From Lindgomyces ingoldianus (Eukaryota > Ascomycota > Dothideomycetes > Pleosporales > Lindgomycetaceae), in assembly GCF_010093535.1 (NCBI RefSeq), contig NW_022985184.1, forward strand, positions 833,993-897,992: a stretch of DNA of 64,000 nucleotides, given 5' to 3'. The translations under genes and the position numbers were made by a program. Shown one piece after another: positions 23,790-34,711 of this stretch (position 1 is its first letter; every line of letters begins with the position of its first letter). The notes beneath the pieces were generated by a model. It saw nothing but the letters and a program-made list of their open reading frames with translations, did no database searches and had not been told where the DNA came from.

Positions 23790-24590
23790 TATTGTAAAGG
23801 ATGGCGGTTAACTAGCACAAGAATGACAGGTCTGAAGAGGGAATTCTTGAGTGAGTTAAGGTGCGTTATGTTTGTCTTCAAGACCGCGGATGGGGTCGGC
23901 TTTGCTAATTTTACATCCTACTCCATTCCCCTAGCCACTTGGGGGTCGCGGGGTTGGCAGAATAATGAGGTGCGCTAGGATCCTACGTTTTTGATCTAGC
24001 AATATAGTCTATCTTGCGCATCACTTGGGGGTTGCGGCGTTAGTGTAGTTCTAAGGCATGGTTTTTTAGCTCGTTGCTAATATCGTGGCCCAATCCGTCT
24101 CCCTCTCCGTTTAGGGGGCGGCGTTGGCAGAATTGTGAGACATGTTATGATGCTACGTTTCATGGCCTTGCCACACACTTATCTCCGTAACCGCGCGGGA
24201 GTTGCAGCGGCGGCAAAATCATGGGGGGCAGCATCCAAACTCAACACCATGAGCGCTTCGCAGGGAGGGGGATCAATATTCTGATGATGGTCAGTCTTCC
24301 GCCCCCAAAATTTCCGGTACTTCCTTCTATTTGTAGAACATTTATGTTTCAGATGTATGATACTCCGCAACTGTGCCTTTTGCTATACCTTTCAGACCAC
24401 CATTCCTCTCGACGGGCTTCGTCACTGTGCCACTGCTTCGAATCCCCCTCAAATTCCATGATGACGTGCCCACACCAGAAGACAAGACGATGCACGGTAG
24501 GAGAGAATAGTCTTAAGAAAACTTCCACTTCAGTATTTCCAAAACATATTCATGGTTTCCCACTTTCAAAATCCCCCGCACCTGTTCGAA
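23790..24590. other. divergent intergenic region with repeats
   Basis: This 801-nt gap between two secreted-protein genes presumably holds both promoters. It contains the diverged 86-bp repeat array described separately. No coding region was recognised. Confidence 0.5.
23936..24160. repeat. diverged tandem array, unit about 86 bp
   Basis: CACTTGGGGGTCGCGG at 23936 recurs at 24022 with one mismatch (15/16). GTTGGCAGAATAATGAG at 23953 recurs as GTTGGCAGAATTGTGAG at 24123, and the two 38-nt blocks 23953..23990 and 24123..24160 match at 29 of 38 positions. The spacing (86 and 170) fits three units starting near 23936, 24022 and 24108. A fourth, weaker similarity may follow near 24185. Its origin (promoter duplication or decayed minisatellite) is not clear. 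Confidence 0.6.
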
Positions 24591-26695
24591 ATGCTTCAAC
24601 TGTGCCTTTTATTAGTAGCATCACTTCTAAGCACGGTTTCCGCTATCGTCGTTCCCCCACATACTCTGACACCTACTGAAGTTCAATTTCAGCCTCGGCA
24701 AGACGTTTCTATTCATGCAACTCCCGTCCCAACCTTCACGTTCGGAAAACGCGACCAGTATATTCCTTTGCAGGTAAGATACCTGCGCCTAATATTCAGT
24801 AGCTCCACTCACAGTCTTTCGTAGGCAACAAATCCCGAGCCATCTGGCGACAAACTGCAAATCTATCCAACAGGTATCTACGATGATTTTCCCAAAGAAG
24901 GCATCAATGTCGCCTTTGGCCCGGATCTCCGTAAGCGTATAGGAGATACTATGGCAGCGAACTGCAAAGACAAGCTCCAGGAACAATGTCGCAACGCGCT
25001 CATTCCAGTCGTCCAAAACACAGATATCTCCACTCACGTCAAACGATTGGTTTCCGTGGCCGCCATTTTACTAGACTGGTTAATCGATGCTATTATAATT
25101 GAGACTATCATAATTTTCGAGGAGAAAGCTTCTGGGGCCCTTGACGAGCCGCCTAAGCCGCCAAAGGAACTTCATTACAGTTTTGAAGACTTGGACCGGA
25201 TTCATTCCATGGGGCTGGCAGGCACGATCGCTATTGTGACGAGTGCGGATGCTAAGCCTACTACTATCATTGTCCCTGCGCCGTCGAAACAGACACCAAC
25301 TGCTACGTAAGTCTTGCCCTAATATAACAGGGTTTTGTTGGTATTTTTTCTCCTGGTACCACTTCGAGTTAACGTATACATCAGAGGCGAAATTACCATG
25401 GAAACATTAACTGCTGATGACGGCGAGAGAAAAGCAGGAGACATTATCTACCACATTCCGGACCCGTTAGCCCAACGAATGAGAGATTTCCTCTCCATAA
25501 TGGGACTCGATGAAGCAAGGAAAGAGTGTCAAGCAGCACTTAATGGGAATCAAAAGCGTGCCGATAGGGCTCTACCTAGACTATGCGCCCAACGAGCTCG
25601 ACGTGTGGGTCTAGTCTTCGCCAGCAATGCACCCCAGGATATGATACACCTCAACCCGCTAAATAACCCCGCACCGCCAGGTGCAGGACAAGTTGTCGGC
25701 TTCCCAATGCCGAACATCATGCTTGATGCAGTTCCCATTCTTATTCCCGTTTATCGTGTCGTGAGGGTCCACGTTGTGAATGGTGGAACTGTTCCGCCTC
25801 CTCAACCACCGAATCAAGAAGTGTTTGACGTTGGCGCATTGGCCAGAAGTTCTATTGCATTATCAATTGTGATGCATGTCCTTATGACTATTGGCGAATT
25901 CTCACTCAACCAAATCTGGGTTCCGCAGCATGAACTGAATAAAAATCTGAAAGATGAGGACTTCCGTTGCCCTAAAGATCTTGTTTGCATTGCAGACGAT
26001 TGCAAGGGTCAAGAAGAGCATAAGGAGATTACAGAACGGAGTGCTATCTGTAAACAGGTGACACATCCCTCCATCACCAGTTGATTTATTAAAGACAATG
26101 TTCCTGACGATTAAACACAGGGAGGATATGAAGGTTGCAGATGCAAGAAAGTTGGATACCCGGAGCATTATGAAGTCCCTGGCCAATGGATGGACCAGCA
26201 ATATGAATGGATGGAACAACTGATTAAGCGTGCCAATGAGCCGCCAATTGAAGCCAAATGCAGCCAACCGAAGCAAGACTTCACTGGTGCTAAAGTTGAG
26301 TTCGGGAAGTAAGTCGCTCTCTCCAGATCACTATGCCCAATCAGCTAATCATTTCGTAGGAAAATTGAATCAATATGTAGCAAACATGCAAATTTACAAG
26401 ATGGCCTGACGTCAGGTGCCTGGATTGAGACTGAGTCCGAAGCTGGTCTCACATGGCAATACACATGGACCAATAAGCAGGATTCCTGCCCTTTCGGCTG
26501 CAAGGATATATTTTCAGTGTTTGTAGAGGATGATAAATGTGTGTCGCTTCCATCAATTTTGTGCTTAGAATCAGCGGACTGCGATTGCTAACATGGAGTA
26601 ATCTAGGTGTCGAACAAGATAAACTAATGAAAACTGGAACGGTTGAAACTCAGTGTGGTACTGCTGGTTATATCGCATACAAATTGGGAAGTTGA
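24591..26695 (+). CDS. large secreted cysteine-bearing protein of unknown function
   Basis: Six exons (24591..24773, 24825..25306, 25385..26057, 26121..26308, 26360..26538, 26607..26695), 597 residues, all in phase. It starts with a signal peptide (MLQLCLLLVASLLSTVSA; an upstream ATG at 24552 is in frame but would spoil it). A Lys-Arg at FGKRDQ is a likely Kex2 site. The first 400 residues contain hydrophobic helices (AAILLDWLIDAIIIETIIIF) and a Pro-rich segment. The C-terminal 200 residues are cysteine-rich: CPKDLVCIADDCKGQ, GGYEGCRCKKVGYP, CSQPKQDF, ICSKHANLQDG, SCPFGCKD, VEDDKC and TQCGTAGY. I do not recognise a named domain. The pattern suggests a secreted, disulfide-bonded protein found in plant-associated fungi. 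Any effector or toxin-like role would be speculation. Confidence 0.78.
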
Positions 26696-27129
26696 ATATT
26701 CTTCTTTGTAGAGTTACAGGCAAATGCTTTGGGCAAGAAACTAAGATTCCACCATCAATTGAACAGCGTTGCGGGCAGCGCAGCTACCTAAGTATCTTAC
26801 AGGTAATAGCGGAGTTGAGAGTGACTCCTTATCTATTAATTAATTCTAAATTTTCTGTGTGTCTAATTGGCCTAGCTGATTCCTCTTGAGTAGCTTGTAT
26901 ATCGTAGTTTACAGTATTTTAATTCCGAGGGAAGGATACTCTTACCATAAACGAGGAGTCCTAGGATCGCATGGTTTCCTTAAGGTTGTTATCAACACTA
27001 AGAGCAGTTCATCCTACAGGATCCTTGGAGAAGTGGTGCACGCCTGCTCTCCCTCACACGCTCCATTCTGTGAGATAGCGAATCGAGCTTACCTCCTAGC
27101 CATCTAGATTGGTAGATGAGTTGTCTATA
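26696..27129. other. intergenic stretch
   Basis: No gene was recognised. It is the 3' flank of the secreted-protein gene. Confidence 0.4.
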
Positions 27130-27671
27130 TTATTCACCCCAGTTTTCTTTCACAACGGTGATGAATGGATAAATCCTTGAACCTTGCCCATTCTTCGGAA
27201 ATAATGCACTAACACGCCAACAAAGTCCGGTACATGTCGTGAACACCGACTTCCAGACAACTACCCCTCGTCCCTCTCTCATTAAAGTTACCAACCTTTT
27301 GCGCTCCTGGAGATAGAAGGCGTCCTTATATCTCGCTTTCCAAGCTAAGACGAAGCTCTCTACTGACATGAAATCCTGCATCACCCTGTCTGCCGTTCTC
27401 CTGGCTGCACTCACCAATCCCGTTAACGACTGCGGCGAATTAATCCACGAGAAGTGTTGCGATAATGTCTCCCCTCCAAACCAGTGACTTCCAGCGGATG
27501 ATAAAGAACTTTGAGGGCGGCAAAACTTAGGCCGTCATAGCCAGAACCTCCTTTGACCAAGTACGGTACGTGCCGCTTTGGCTCTAAGATTGAGGATGGT
27601 TCTTGGTATTTCATAGCGGAAATTGGGATATCATCGATCTTCCAAAGAGTCTTTGAGATATTTGTTGTCAA
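27130..27671 (-). other. coding-like region, family not recognised
   Basis: On the minus strand two overlapping frames look protein-like. One (27423..27671) starts MTTNISKTLWKIDD. The other is open from about 27535 to the stop at 27130 and reads SHWFGGETLSQHFSWINSP, then ADRVMQDFMSVESFVLAWKA, and ends FITVVKENWGE. A natural intron joining them was not found. It may be a small spliced gene, a frameshifted relic, or chance. The charge pattern and Trp/aromatic spacing make it better than the other open frames around it, but no function can be given. Confidence 0.3.
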
Positions 27672-28638
27672 TTAGGTAGTCAGTGAGAGAGGAAATATGT
27701 ATTTCGAGGGTGGGGATATTTGAGGGGCTGATATCGAATGGGATTGTGTGAGAGGGCGGATAAAGACGAAGGTTTAGGATAGGTGTTAGTAAGATAAAGG
27801 GGCATCGAGATAATAACCAGAGAGTCGGCGGCTTCCTCGTTGAAAGGAGAGTGTATTAAGCCTGCGGCCGAACCAGAAAATGATTGTCAATCTTCCTTTT
27901 TTTTTCCTTCTATGATTTTCCCTCCTTTTATGTGCCCATTTACCACACCAATCTCGATATCGGTATCTATGGCAAAGTTACTGGACTGGACGTTCCTTGA
28001 GAACTTGAAAATTTGTTAAAGAGAATATAGAAAATATGCACTACCATAACATGAGCCCGGGGTTTCTAAGCACCTACCACACATTTCCACCTCCCATGGG
28101 AACTCCGGAATAGCAGGGGCTTCTCTCCTGGATCGGCGAATTATTCTTTTTCCCAACCAGGAAATCACCACCCCTGCGATCGCCATATCCTTTTAATATC
28201 ATCATTGCAGTTGCACAGTCGCAACTGTGGTAAGTAATTGCTGTTGATGATGTAGAACGGCGCCACACACTATCTCAAAATAGTAGAAAAGCTATGAAGT
28301 GAAGCTCGATATCATTAAAGATGCAACATATCGCTAAACCAAGACATAATTCCAATATAATCCGTTCTAAAATCCGGGCGCCTATTCTCCTCTCCTCGTC
28401 CTTTTTTTCCTCGTCCTTTTTTTCCATAACCGATCATATCCGTTGAAGGGGGAAAAGGAAGCCCAGGTAAAATATCCTTGTAATCGCCTAAGAAGTAGAG
28501 ACCGAATACCGAAACTTTTTTTGTCGCGTGAATTGACCGCGGGAATATTCATAGATATTGTGATACCAGCTGCTCGTATTACCTCTTATATTACCCTTTC
28601 CTCCACTCGCACCTTTTTTTTGTCATCTACAGATAAAT
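27672..28638. other. intergenic region with pyrimidine tracts
   Basis: No gene was recognised. T- and CT-rich tracts occur at about 27895..27950 and 28385..28430, and the 3' flank of the bZIP gene lies at the right end. Confidence 0.4.
28394..28423. repeat. 15-nt tandem duplication
   Basis: CCTCGTCCTTTTTTT occurs twice back to back (28394..28408 and 28409..28423). It is a simple slippage-type duplication. Confidence 0.8.
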
Positions 28639-30380
28639 TTACCGACCGTCCTTGATCCTGACCGCATCAGCAAATTGCGGGAATGCAGTCCTGAAAGCTG
28701 GGCCTAGACTCCAGTTCCTAAGGTCACGAAGATGGCTCTCGAATGCAGGGTTGATCAGCCATTGCTCGTCTTCCTTTCCTACAGCGCTGACGGTGCCCGG
28801 AGTACTGACAGCCGGACCTGGAGTTGGCGGACCAGGTGGAGACCCTGCATGAACAGCGGTAGAGTAGGGGCTGGAAGCTGGAATGGAAGATGTGGATGAG
28901 AGCGACGAGGAATGGATCTTCGAAGCAGGGAGCAGGCAATCACGCGCTTCATACGGCCAATTCAGGGAGACGGTAGTCGTAAACGGGATGAAGAAAGTAT
29001 CTAAAGGGGTGAAGGGCTGCGCTGCAATGCATCGATCGCGGAGACGAGGCCTGAAACGGATTAGTAATCATCCTGAAACGGAAGGGGCAACCTGAATAGG
29101 GAAGTTTGGGGAAACCCCGACTTACCAAGGCAGATGGTCCATCCAGTATGGATGAGGGACGAAGAGCTGTGACGCGCGTGGTGTCACCCAGTCTGGAAGT
29201 CGGTCATAGTTCTCCTGAGTCGGTTCTACTTGCCAGCGCATGATGAGGAACATGATGAAGACTACGGCGACTTGCTCAGGGAGTCCAGAGATATCCGGGA
29301 AGGTGCGGAGGATGTCTGTGAATAACTTTGATAGTGGATGAGCGTCCACGTTTCGGTCGCGGTAGACTAGGGCGGTGAAATTGGGGTAGAGAGGGCCAAC
29401 AAGCGTCTTGATGGGCACTCCCTCAGCAGCGCGGGCGTGACGATCTGCGAGAAAATCTAGCATAAGTACATCCAGAGGGCAGGTAGCCGGTATGGTTCGG
29501 GGGAACGTAAGGTGAGGAACCATAGTTGGCGCATGTTGGCCAAAGCCATTGGCAGTGGTAGGCTGGTGGGGAGGCGGTAGATTGGGGTCCACCCTTCTCT
29601 GGTTGTTGTCTAGGATAAAGTCGACGCCTAAACGCTCATCAAAAGGCATCTCGCTGTGTACGTGAGAGGTGCGCGCATGGTCGAATTGAGGACTTTCTCC
29701 CTGCCAGCGTCGAACATGGCTGGTTGGAGGCTCGCCAGGGAACAGCCATTGCCGGCCTGCATCTGGCGTGTCTGGGGAGTGGACAGACACGCCATTCTGA
29801 CGCGGCGAAGTGGCTTCTTGCAGAGCAACCAGACCAGTGCGGAAGGCGCGATGGTCGGGAGGGTGGGAGGCGGGGTCTCGAGGAATAGGAAGGGGGCTTC
29901 GTTCGGCCGCGGCTGCCAATTCTGTAGAGCGTGAGCAAGCTGCCACGTCTTCCAACCCTTTTCTCATCTCACACAGGAGAGCATACCATTGAGGCCTCCC
30001 GATTGCCTCAGGACTGGTTGTAGCATGGAGACCACTGCCTCCAACCGCCGCCGAATATCGTCATTCTCCGCCCGGATGGCGTCCTTCTCGAGCAGTACAA
30101 CCTGCAGGTCATGGTACGGCTGCTGGTTCTCCAGCTCTCGAATGCGCTGGTTCAGGCGGTCGATCTGGTTCTTGGTCCTCTCGCGAATGGCACGCTGGGC
30201 CTCACGGTCGTTTGCTCGCTTGCGGGCCAGCTGTTCAGGAGTAAGATTTGCCACTCCGCGCGTCGACGTCGTGCCCTGGGTTCGGCGGCGCTTTTGAGGC
30301 GGTTGTGGATGCAGTCGACTGGCCGCCTGCACGTCACTCGCAGCTGCATCGCCGTTGTGGTCATCATCCGCCCCGGCCAT
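28639..30380 (-). CDS. bZIP transcription factor with DUF3425 domain
   Basis: Minus strand, exons 29987..30380, 29126..29921 and 28639..29050, 533 residues. The basic region KRANDREAQRAIRERTKNQ near residue 55 and the following leucine-type coiled coil (IDRLNQRIRELENQQ, VVLLEKDAIRAENDDIRRRLEAVV) form a bZIP. The C-terminal half is DUF3425: PATCPLDVLMLDFL, IKTLVGPLYPNFTALVY, PLSKLFTDILRTFPDISGLPEQVAVVFIMFLIMRW, YDRLPDWVTPRASQLFVPHPYW and after the last intron PRLRDRC. This pairing is typical of fungal AP-1/Aflr-like regulators of stress and secondary metabolism. I start at the ATG 30378..30380; the frame is open further to 30758, but that would overlap the divergent hydrolase's first exon. The final 60 residues also return to DUF3425-like sequence (NWSLGPAFRTAFPQFADAVRI). 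Targets are unknown. Confidence 0.9.
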
Positions 30381-30656
30381 GGTCTGGGACCCAATCTGGG
30401 GCAAAAAGCTGGGGTTGGAAATGTCGAGATTCAGGCCGCGCAGGAGAGAGGGCGAGCATGACTCGGGCGCAACCTGACTCAGCGCGGCGGGGGTGAGCTC
30501 GAGGAGAGCTGGAGGAACCTCGGATACAGTCTTCCAGACTGGGCCTATGATTACTCGGGGGTTCCGCCGTCTCGAAGGAGCTGGGGTGGAGGTAAGCTGC
30601 CCGCTCTCCTTCAATTCCTGCCCCGGAGTCGTTCTCTCCTCTACGTCGCAGGCATC
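30381..30656. promoter_or_regulatory. shared divergent promoter (bZIP / hydrolase)
   Basis: Only 276 nt separate the chosen bZIP start (minus) from the hydrolase start (plus), so the two probably share regulatory DNA. The stretch is GC-rich and also open in the bZIP frame, so a longer bZIP N-terminus is possible. Confidence 0.45.
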
Positions 30657-31841
30657 ATGGCGGACCAGAGTGTCTCGAAGCTTGGCATTGCGTCGGTGAC
30701 CCTGAGAGCCAGTCTGTTCACCTTGAATTCTGCAAGAAGTCCTGTTGCTGATCCTCATGTGCAGTACTCTCAGCGTCAGTGCGATTATGGATCTCCCCGT
30801 TCAAGGGCCAGAAGGGTGCGCAAAACTACTTCAAGGATGTCATGTTCGCCATGATGCGGACTCAGCTTGCGAACCTCAGCCTCGCCCAGGACCGCTACCT
30901 GAACCCCCCCACCACACCGACGTACATTGCCTTCGCGAAAGCCCAGGGCTTTGCTCCGGAGAGCATAAAATTGCCCGGGGGGGCTCAGGCGCATTGGATT
31001 GGCAACACGAATGCGAAGAAGCTGATCGTGTACTATCATGGTACGTTGGACCTGTTGCATGCGTAGGGCGGCGCTGACGGAGGAAGGTGGTGGATACGTG
31101 ATCCCAGCGAACGCCGGCCAGATGCAATATCTCATGGAGATGAAGGACAGCCTCATTGCCCAAGGCTCCGACACCGCCGTTGTCTTTCTCGCCTACGACC
31201 TCGCTCCAGAGTTCAAATACCCCACACAGCTTAAGCAAGCCGTCGAACTTCTCCAGTATCTGGTAGAGACACAAGGTCGTAATCCTTCGGATATTACTCT
31301 TGGCGGTGACTCTGCGGGTGGAAACCTGACCATTGGCGTGCTATCTCACCTCTCGCACCCTCACCCGGACATCCCCGCGCTCAACCTCCCCTCGAAGCTC
31401 CACGCCGCCTTCCTCCTCTCTCCCTGGTGCTCCTTCAATACACATACCCCAACATTCCTCTCCAACGCGGAAAAAGACATCTTTGACGGACGAGCACTCA
31501 GCCGCTGGTCCTCTGCCTTCCTCGGGAGCGACTCACCCTTTGCTGGCGACCTCTACAACGAGCCTGCACTTGCTCCCGCATCATGGTGGGAGCCGACCGC
31601 CGATGTCATTGAGGAGGTGTTGATCTGGGGCGGTGCGAACGAAATTCTGCTTGATGGTATCGAGGAGTTTGCAAGGAGGTTCCAGAAAGGATTCGGCGGC
31701 AAGGGAGGAAAGGTAAGTACGATAATTACGGCGAAGGCTGCGCATGAAGAGATGATTTTAGAGAGACTGTTGGGGTATAAGGGCGATAGTGGGACAGGTA
31801 GTGCTCAGGTAGTGCAAGACTGGGTCAAGGCGAAGCTGTAG
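30657..31841 (+). CDS. alpha/beta hydrolase, HSL-type esterase/lipase
   Basis: Three exons: 30657..about 30711, about 30774..31040 and 31087..31841, about 358 residues. The oxyanion motif YYHGGGYVIP appears only when the 46-nt intron 31041..31086 is removed. The nucleophile elbow is LGGDSAGGN, and the catalytic His is in AKAAHEEM near the C-terminus. The acid residue lies in the IWGGANEILLDGIEEF segment, where fungal members vary. This combination is the hormone-sensitive-lipase (type IV) family, which hydrolyses short acyl esters or lactones. The first intron is uncertain: the donor is non-consensus (GTCTGT), chosen because phase and family N-terminus (SKLGIAS..LR, then WISPFKGQKGAQNYFKDV) agree. 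The gene is divergent from a bZIP-DUF3425 regulator that might control it (inference). Confidence 0.85.
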
Positions 31842-32223
31842 GTCAGTAGCAGGGAGTAAAAATGCAGTGTGAGGGGCAAGTGAAATGTACATTTATCAAA
31901 CAGATGCATCCCAAGTTTAGATTCTGCTATCGCGAACACGTATGTCCCAAGCTCCCCACCTTACCTTGTACACCTCGCCTCTTTTTCCTCGTCCGTACTC
32001 TTTGTTTCTGTCTCGCAATGGCTAGCTAGCATCGCCCTTCGCTCTTTCCGCGCCGACTAGTTCCCTGATATATTTCTCCTTCTCACAGTTCTCCGTCATC
32101 CATCTTCACTGACAGCTTAATTCGCCGTCTCTCACTCTACAAACCATCCTTCTTTATCTTTAAATAACTTTCGCTTCTATCTTGTTCATCCTGACATCTC
32201 ATTTATCCCCGCCATAAAGCTTC
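31842..32223. promoter_or_regulatory. intergenic stretch upstream of 32224 gene
   Basis: It is pyrimidine-rich (about 31960..32200), consistent with a promoter or long 5'-UTR. No gene was seen. Confidence 0.4.
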
Positions 32224-33827
32224 ATGGCGTCGTTCTATTCCTTCGCTGTCTGGAAAAACCGGAAAGGCAAAGTGCCTGTTAACAATGAATCCGACGAAAC
32301 GCTCAGGAGCGAACTCAAGTTTAAAAGCTACAAAGGCAAAGAACCCGTTAGCAGTGAGGGCGGCGAGGACCTCACGAGCGAACCCGAGGTGGAAATCGGC
32401 CCACCGGTATTCCCGATACATCTTATAGGAGCAACGCGATGGCCAATAGGAACATTCCTCAACGCCGAACCTCTTTCCTTACCTTTTAAGTATGCCCTAA
32501 GCCTGGATAACTGTCCAGCACCAGTGGGACCCTGGGGAACGCCGAATCCGGTCAAAATAAAGTTCGGCTGTAACGATATCAACCCGGTTTCAGCACCAGC
32601 GCGAGTATTCCCAAGGGTCTCTAGGATTTCCCAGTTCAAAGAAAAAGTCTCCTTGGACACACAAAATCATGCACAAATGAGTAGTGATGGTTACGACACC
32701 CGCCGTCCTTCGATGGCAGCACGACCACTCTCAGCAGACCCAAGGGATTCGAGGTTCGTAATCCTACCACCAAACGAGAATCCACAAGTACCTTCAGAAC
32801 TAGTTGATTCTGCTGCAGCTGTGGTATTCCACCAAGAGATGCGGCTTTTGGAACCTATGTTTCAATCAGCGGTAAAGCCATTAGCATTGTCGGAGGCAGG
32901 ACCGAGCAGACATTCCCCGGCTGGGCGTTTCCAGGAAAAATGTTTTGATAGGGCGTCAAATATGGCATTAGTCGATTGGGCAGGCAATAGAGCCCTAGGT
33001 CAGGGTAGCAGCCAGAACAAGTACCATACAGTCCCTATGGAGCGGCCAAATAACGACGCCCACTCTCGTCCTCAGAGCTGTCGAAACGACCAAAGTTTAG
33101 GTAAGATGGTCAGACCTCAAAGCATCAGGCAATCAGACGCACCCACTATGGGATTAGTTTCGCCAGATTCTCTCGAAGAGCATCTCTTTACACTGATCGT
33201 TGCTCATGTGCCAGCATGGCCATGTACACAAACCAAGCGACTTGCCAGTGGGTCACCTTCAAATTTTACTCATTATATTGATTGCACTAATCCTCACGAA
33301 TAGAAAACCTCATGTTTATCCTCTTGTATGTATACCAGGAACGTTACAACCCTGAAAACCTCAAACTCCTTCTCTGCCAACATAACGATCCCAAATCGGA
33401 CTGCAGATACTTTGTCGCCCGCCTCGTTTGTAAAACCAGCGGTGAGGAACCAAAAGCAGGCTCAACTGTGTCTACATCGTCTATGAAGCCGGTTTATGAA
33501 AGTTGGGCGGATGTCGAGCGTGACTGTGCTATGTATTCATTGCTGATGACTACCGAGCATGATTTGGGGCTGTTCTTCGATAAGCAGCATATGGCGCACA
33601 AGCGTCAGCGGGAGATTGAGGGAAAGGCGGAGACTGAGTTCAATAAGGATGGGAAAGGGAATTCTATAGCTCAGCGGGTGTATGTTGAGTCTAATAATAT
33701 CCGTGGGAGCTTGTGCTTGCTAACGCACGTTCAGGGATTCCGTAGTTGGAGATCCTCTGGAACAGTAACGAGACTGCGGGCCAATTTGGAGGGCTCAATG
33801 ATGATTTGGATAATCCGTTTCTGCTGA
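32224..33827 (+). CDS. unrecognised 515-residue protein with internal repeat
   Basis: Exons 32224..33247 and 33304..33827 (56-nt intron with CACTAATC branch site), 515 residues. I do not recognise a family. The N-terminus has an imperfect tandem repeat, KGKVPVNNESDETLRSELK followed by KGKEPVSSEGGEDLTSEPE. The middle is rich in Pro, Ser, Arg and Gln and looks disordered. The splice joins EEHLFTLIVAHVPAWPCTQ and KRLAKNLMFILLYVYQERYN, then LLLCQHNDPKSDCRYFV, giving one longer folded segment of helices. The region VESNNIRGSLCLL to the end reads less regularly, so the true C-terminus might use another exon. There is no signal peptide. It lies between a hydrolase and translin with no functional hint from neighbours. 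Confidence 0.65.
32263..32388. repeat. 57-bp imperfect direct duplication inside the coding region
   Basis: 32263..32319 and 32332..32388 are both 57 nt long and begin AAAGGCAAAG. They match at most positions (for example GTTAxCAxTGA and CTCAxGAGCGAA). The spacing of 69 nt keeps the reading frame, and the two protein copies differ mainly at acidic and small residues. Confidence 0.85.
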
Positions 33828-34594
33828 GGGATGGTGGAAGGCTTTTTGAGTATGATATTAGGTTGGAGTGTTTCGCTTCTGTTGGGAGCTAGATGAATCC
33901 TTGTTGAACCGATACTAGAGCGGAACCAGAGCCTACACCGTAAAGTCGTGGACAATATGCCTTGAACTAAAGTCTAACTTACATAATTTTGAATCTGGCT
34001 CCAATTTTAGCACAGATTCCGCAGATTTTATACCCTCTGCACGTGTTTCGTAGTAGTCGCCAACATATCGGAGTGGCTGCTTGGATTCGCGATAGGTGTG
34101 GAGGGCTGTGGGTACCAGCAGAAGACTTCGGGGGTCCACAATGTTTGATTGGGCAGGTCACTGAGGCGATATTGTGTTGCGTTTGCGCCAGGGTTCTGAT
34201 CGGACATGCTCTTCCTATCCAACGTCGTCCGCCCGAGTGTGATATTACGTGATTGCAAAGGTCAATACACCAATGACACACTAGACTTGGTTTTCTCTTC
34301 TATTTCTAGAACCCCAAATTATATAAGGCTGCCAACTGCCAGCCCAGGCGAAGTTTCTTCTTCTTTAGCTTTTCTGTGAGTCTACCCCAAGTCACCAAGG
34401 TTTCCCTTCCTTAATTTGTAAATGTCTGCTAATATACAGTGAAGTTGCCTTTGGCTTAGATTAAGGGTAGTAGTGTGTACCTTCCGCTGACTCTTTCTGT
34501 ACCCTGCTAATCATTGGCGTCAGTCTCTTCTTTTCAGCCACGTACATCGCCTTTTTGGCTGCCCTCCTTGACTGACTTTGAGGTAGTTTAAGCT

Positions 34595-34622
34595 CTGAAA
34601 CGTGTCTACTGAAACGTGTCTA
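34595..34622. repeat. 14-nt tandem duplication
   Basis: CTGAAACGTGTCTA occurs twice back to back (34595..34608 and 34609..34622). It is non-coding and of unknown significance. Confidence 0.8.
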
Positions 34623-34711
34623 CGGTCACATTTTAAAGATTATCCCTATTTTTGATCATGCTCCTCCTCTCACTGGGCTTGCTCATAGTTGCGGACACAG
34701 GGACGCTGACC

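Noticed and set aside
29964..30758. Long N-terminal extension of the bZIP protein up to 30758
   Set aside because: It would run through the hydrolase's first exon on the other strand; the ATG at 30380 just before the bZIP gives a normal protein.
31712..31720. GTAAGTACG inside the hydrolase as a splice donor
   Set aside because: Reading through keeps the conserved AKAAHEEM catalytic-His region; no acceptor downstream preserves it.
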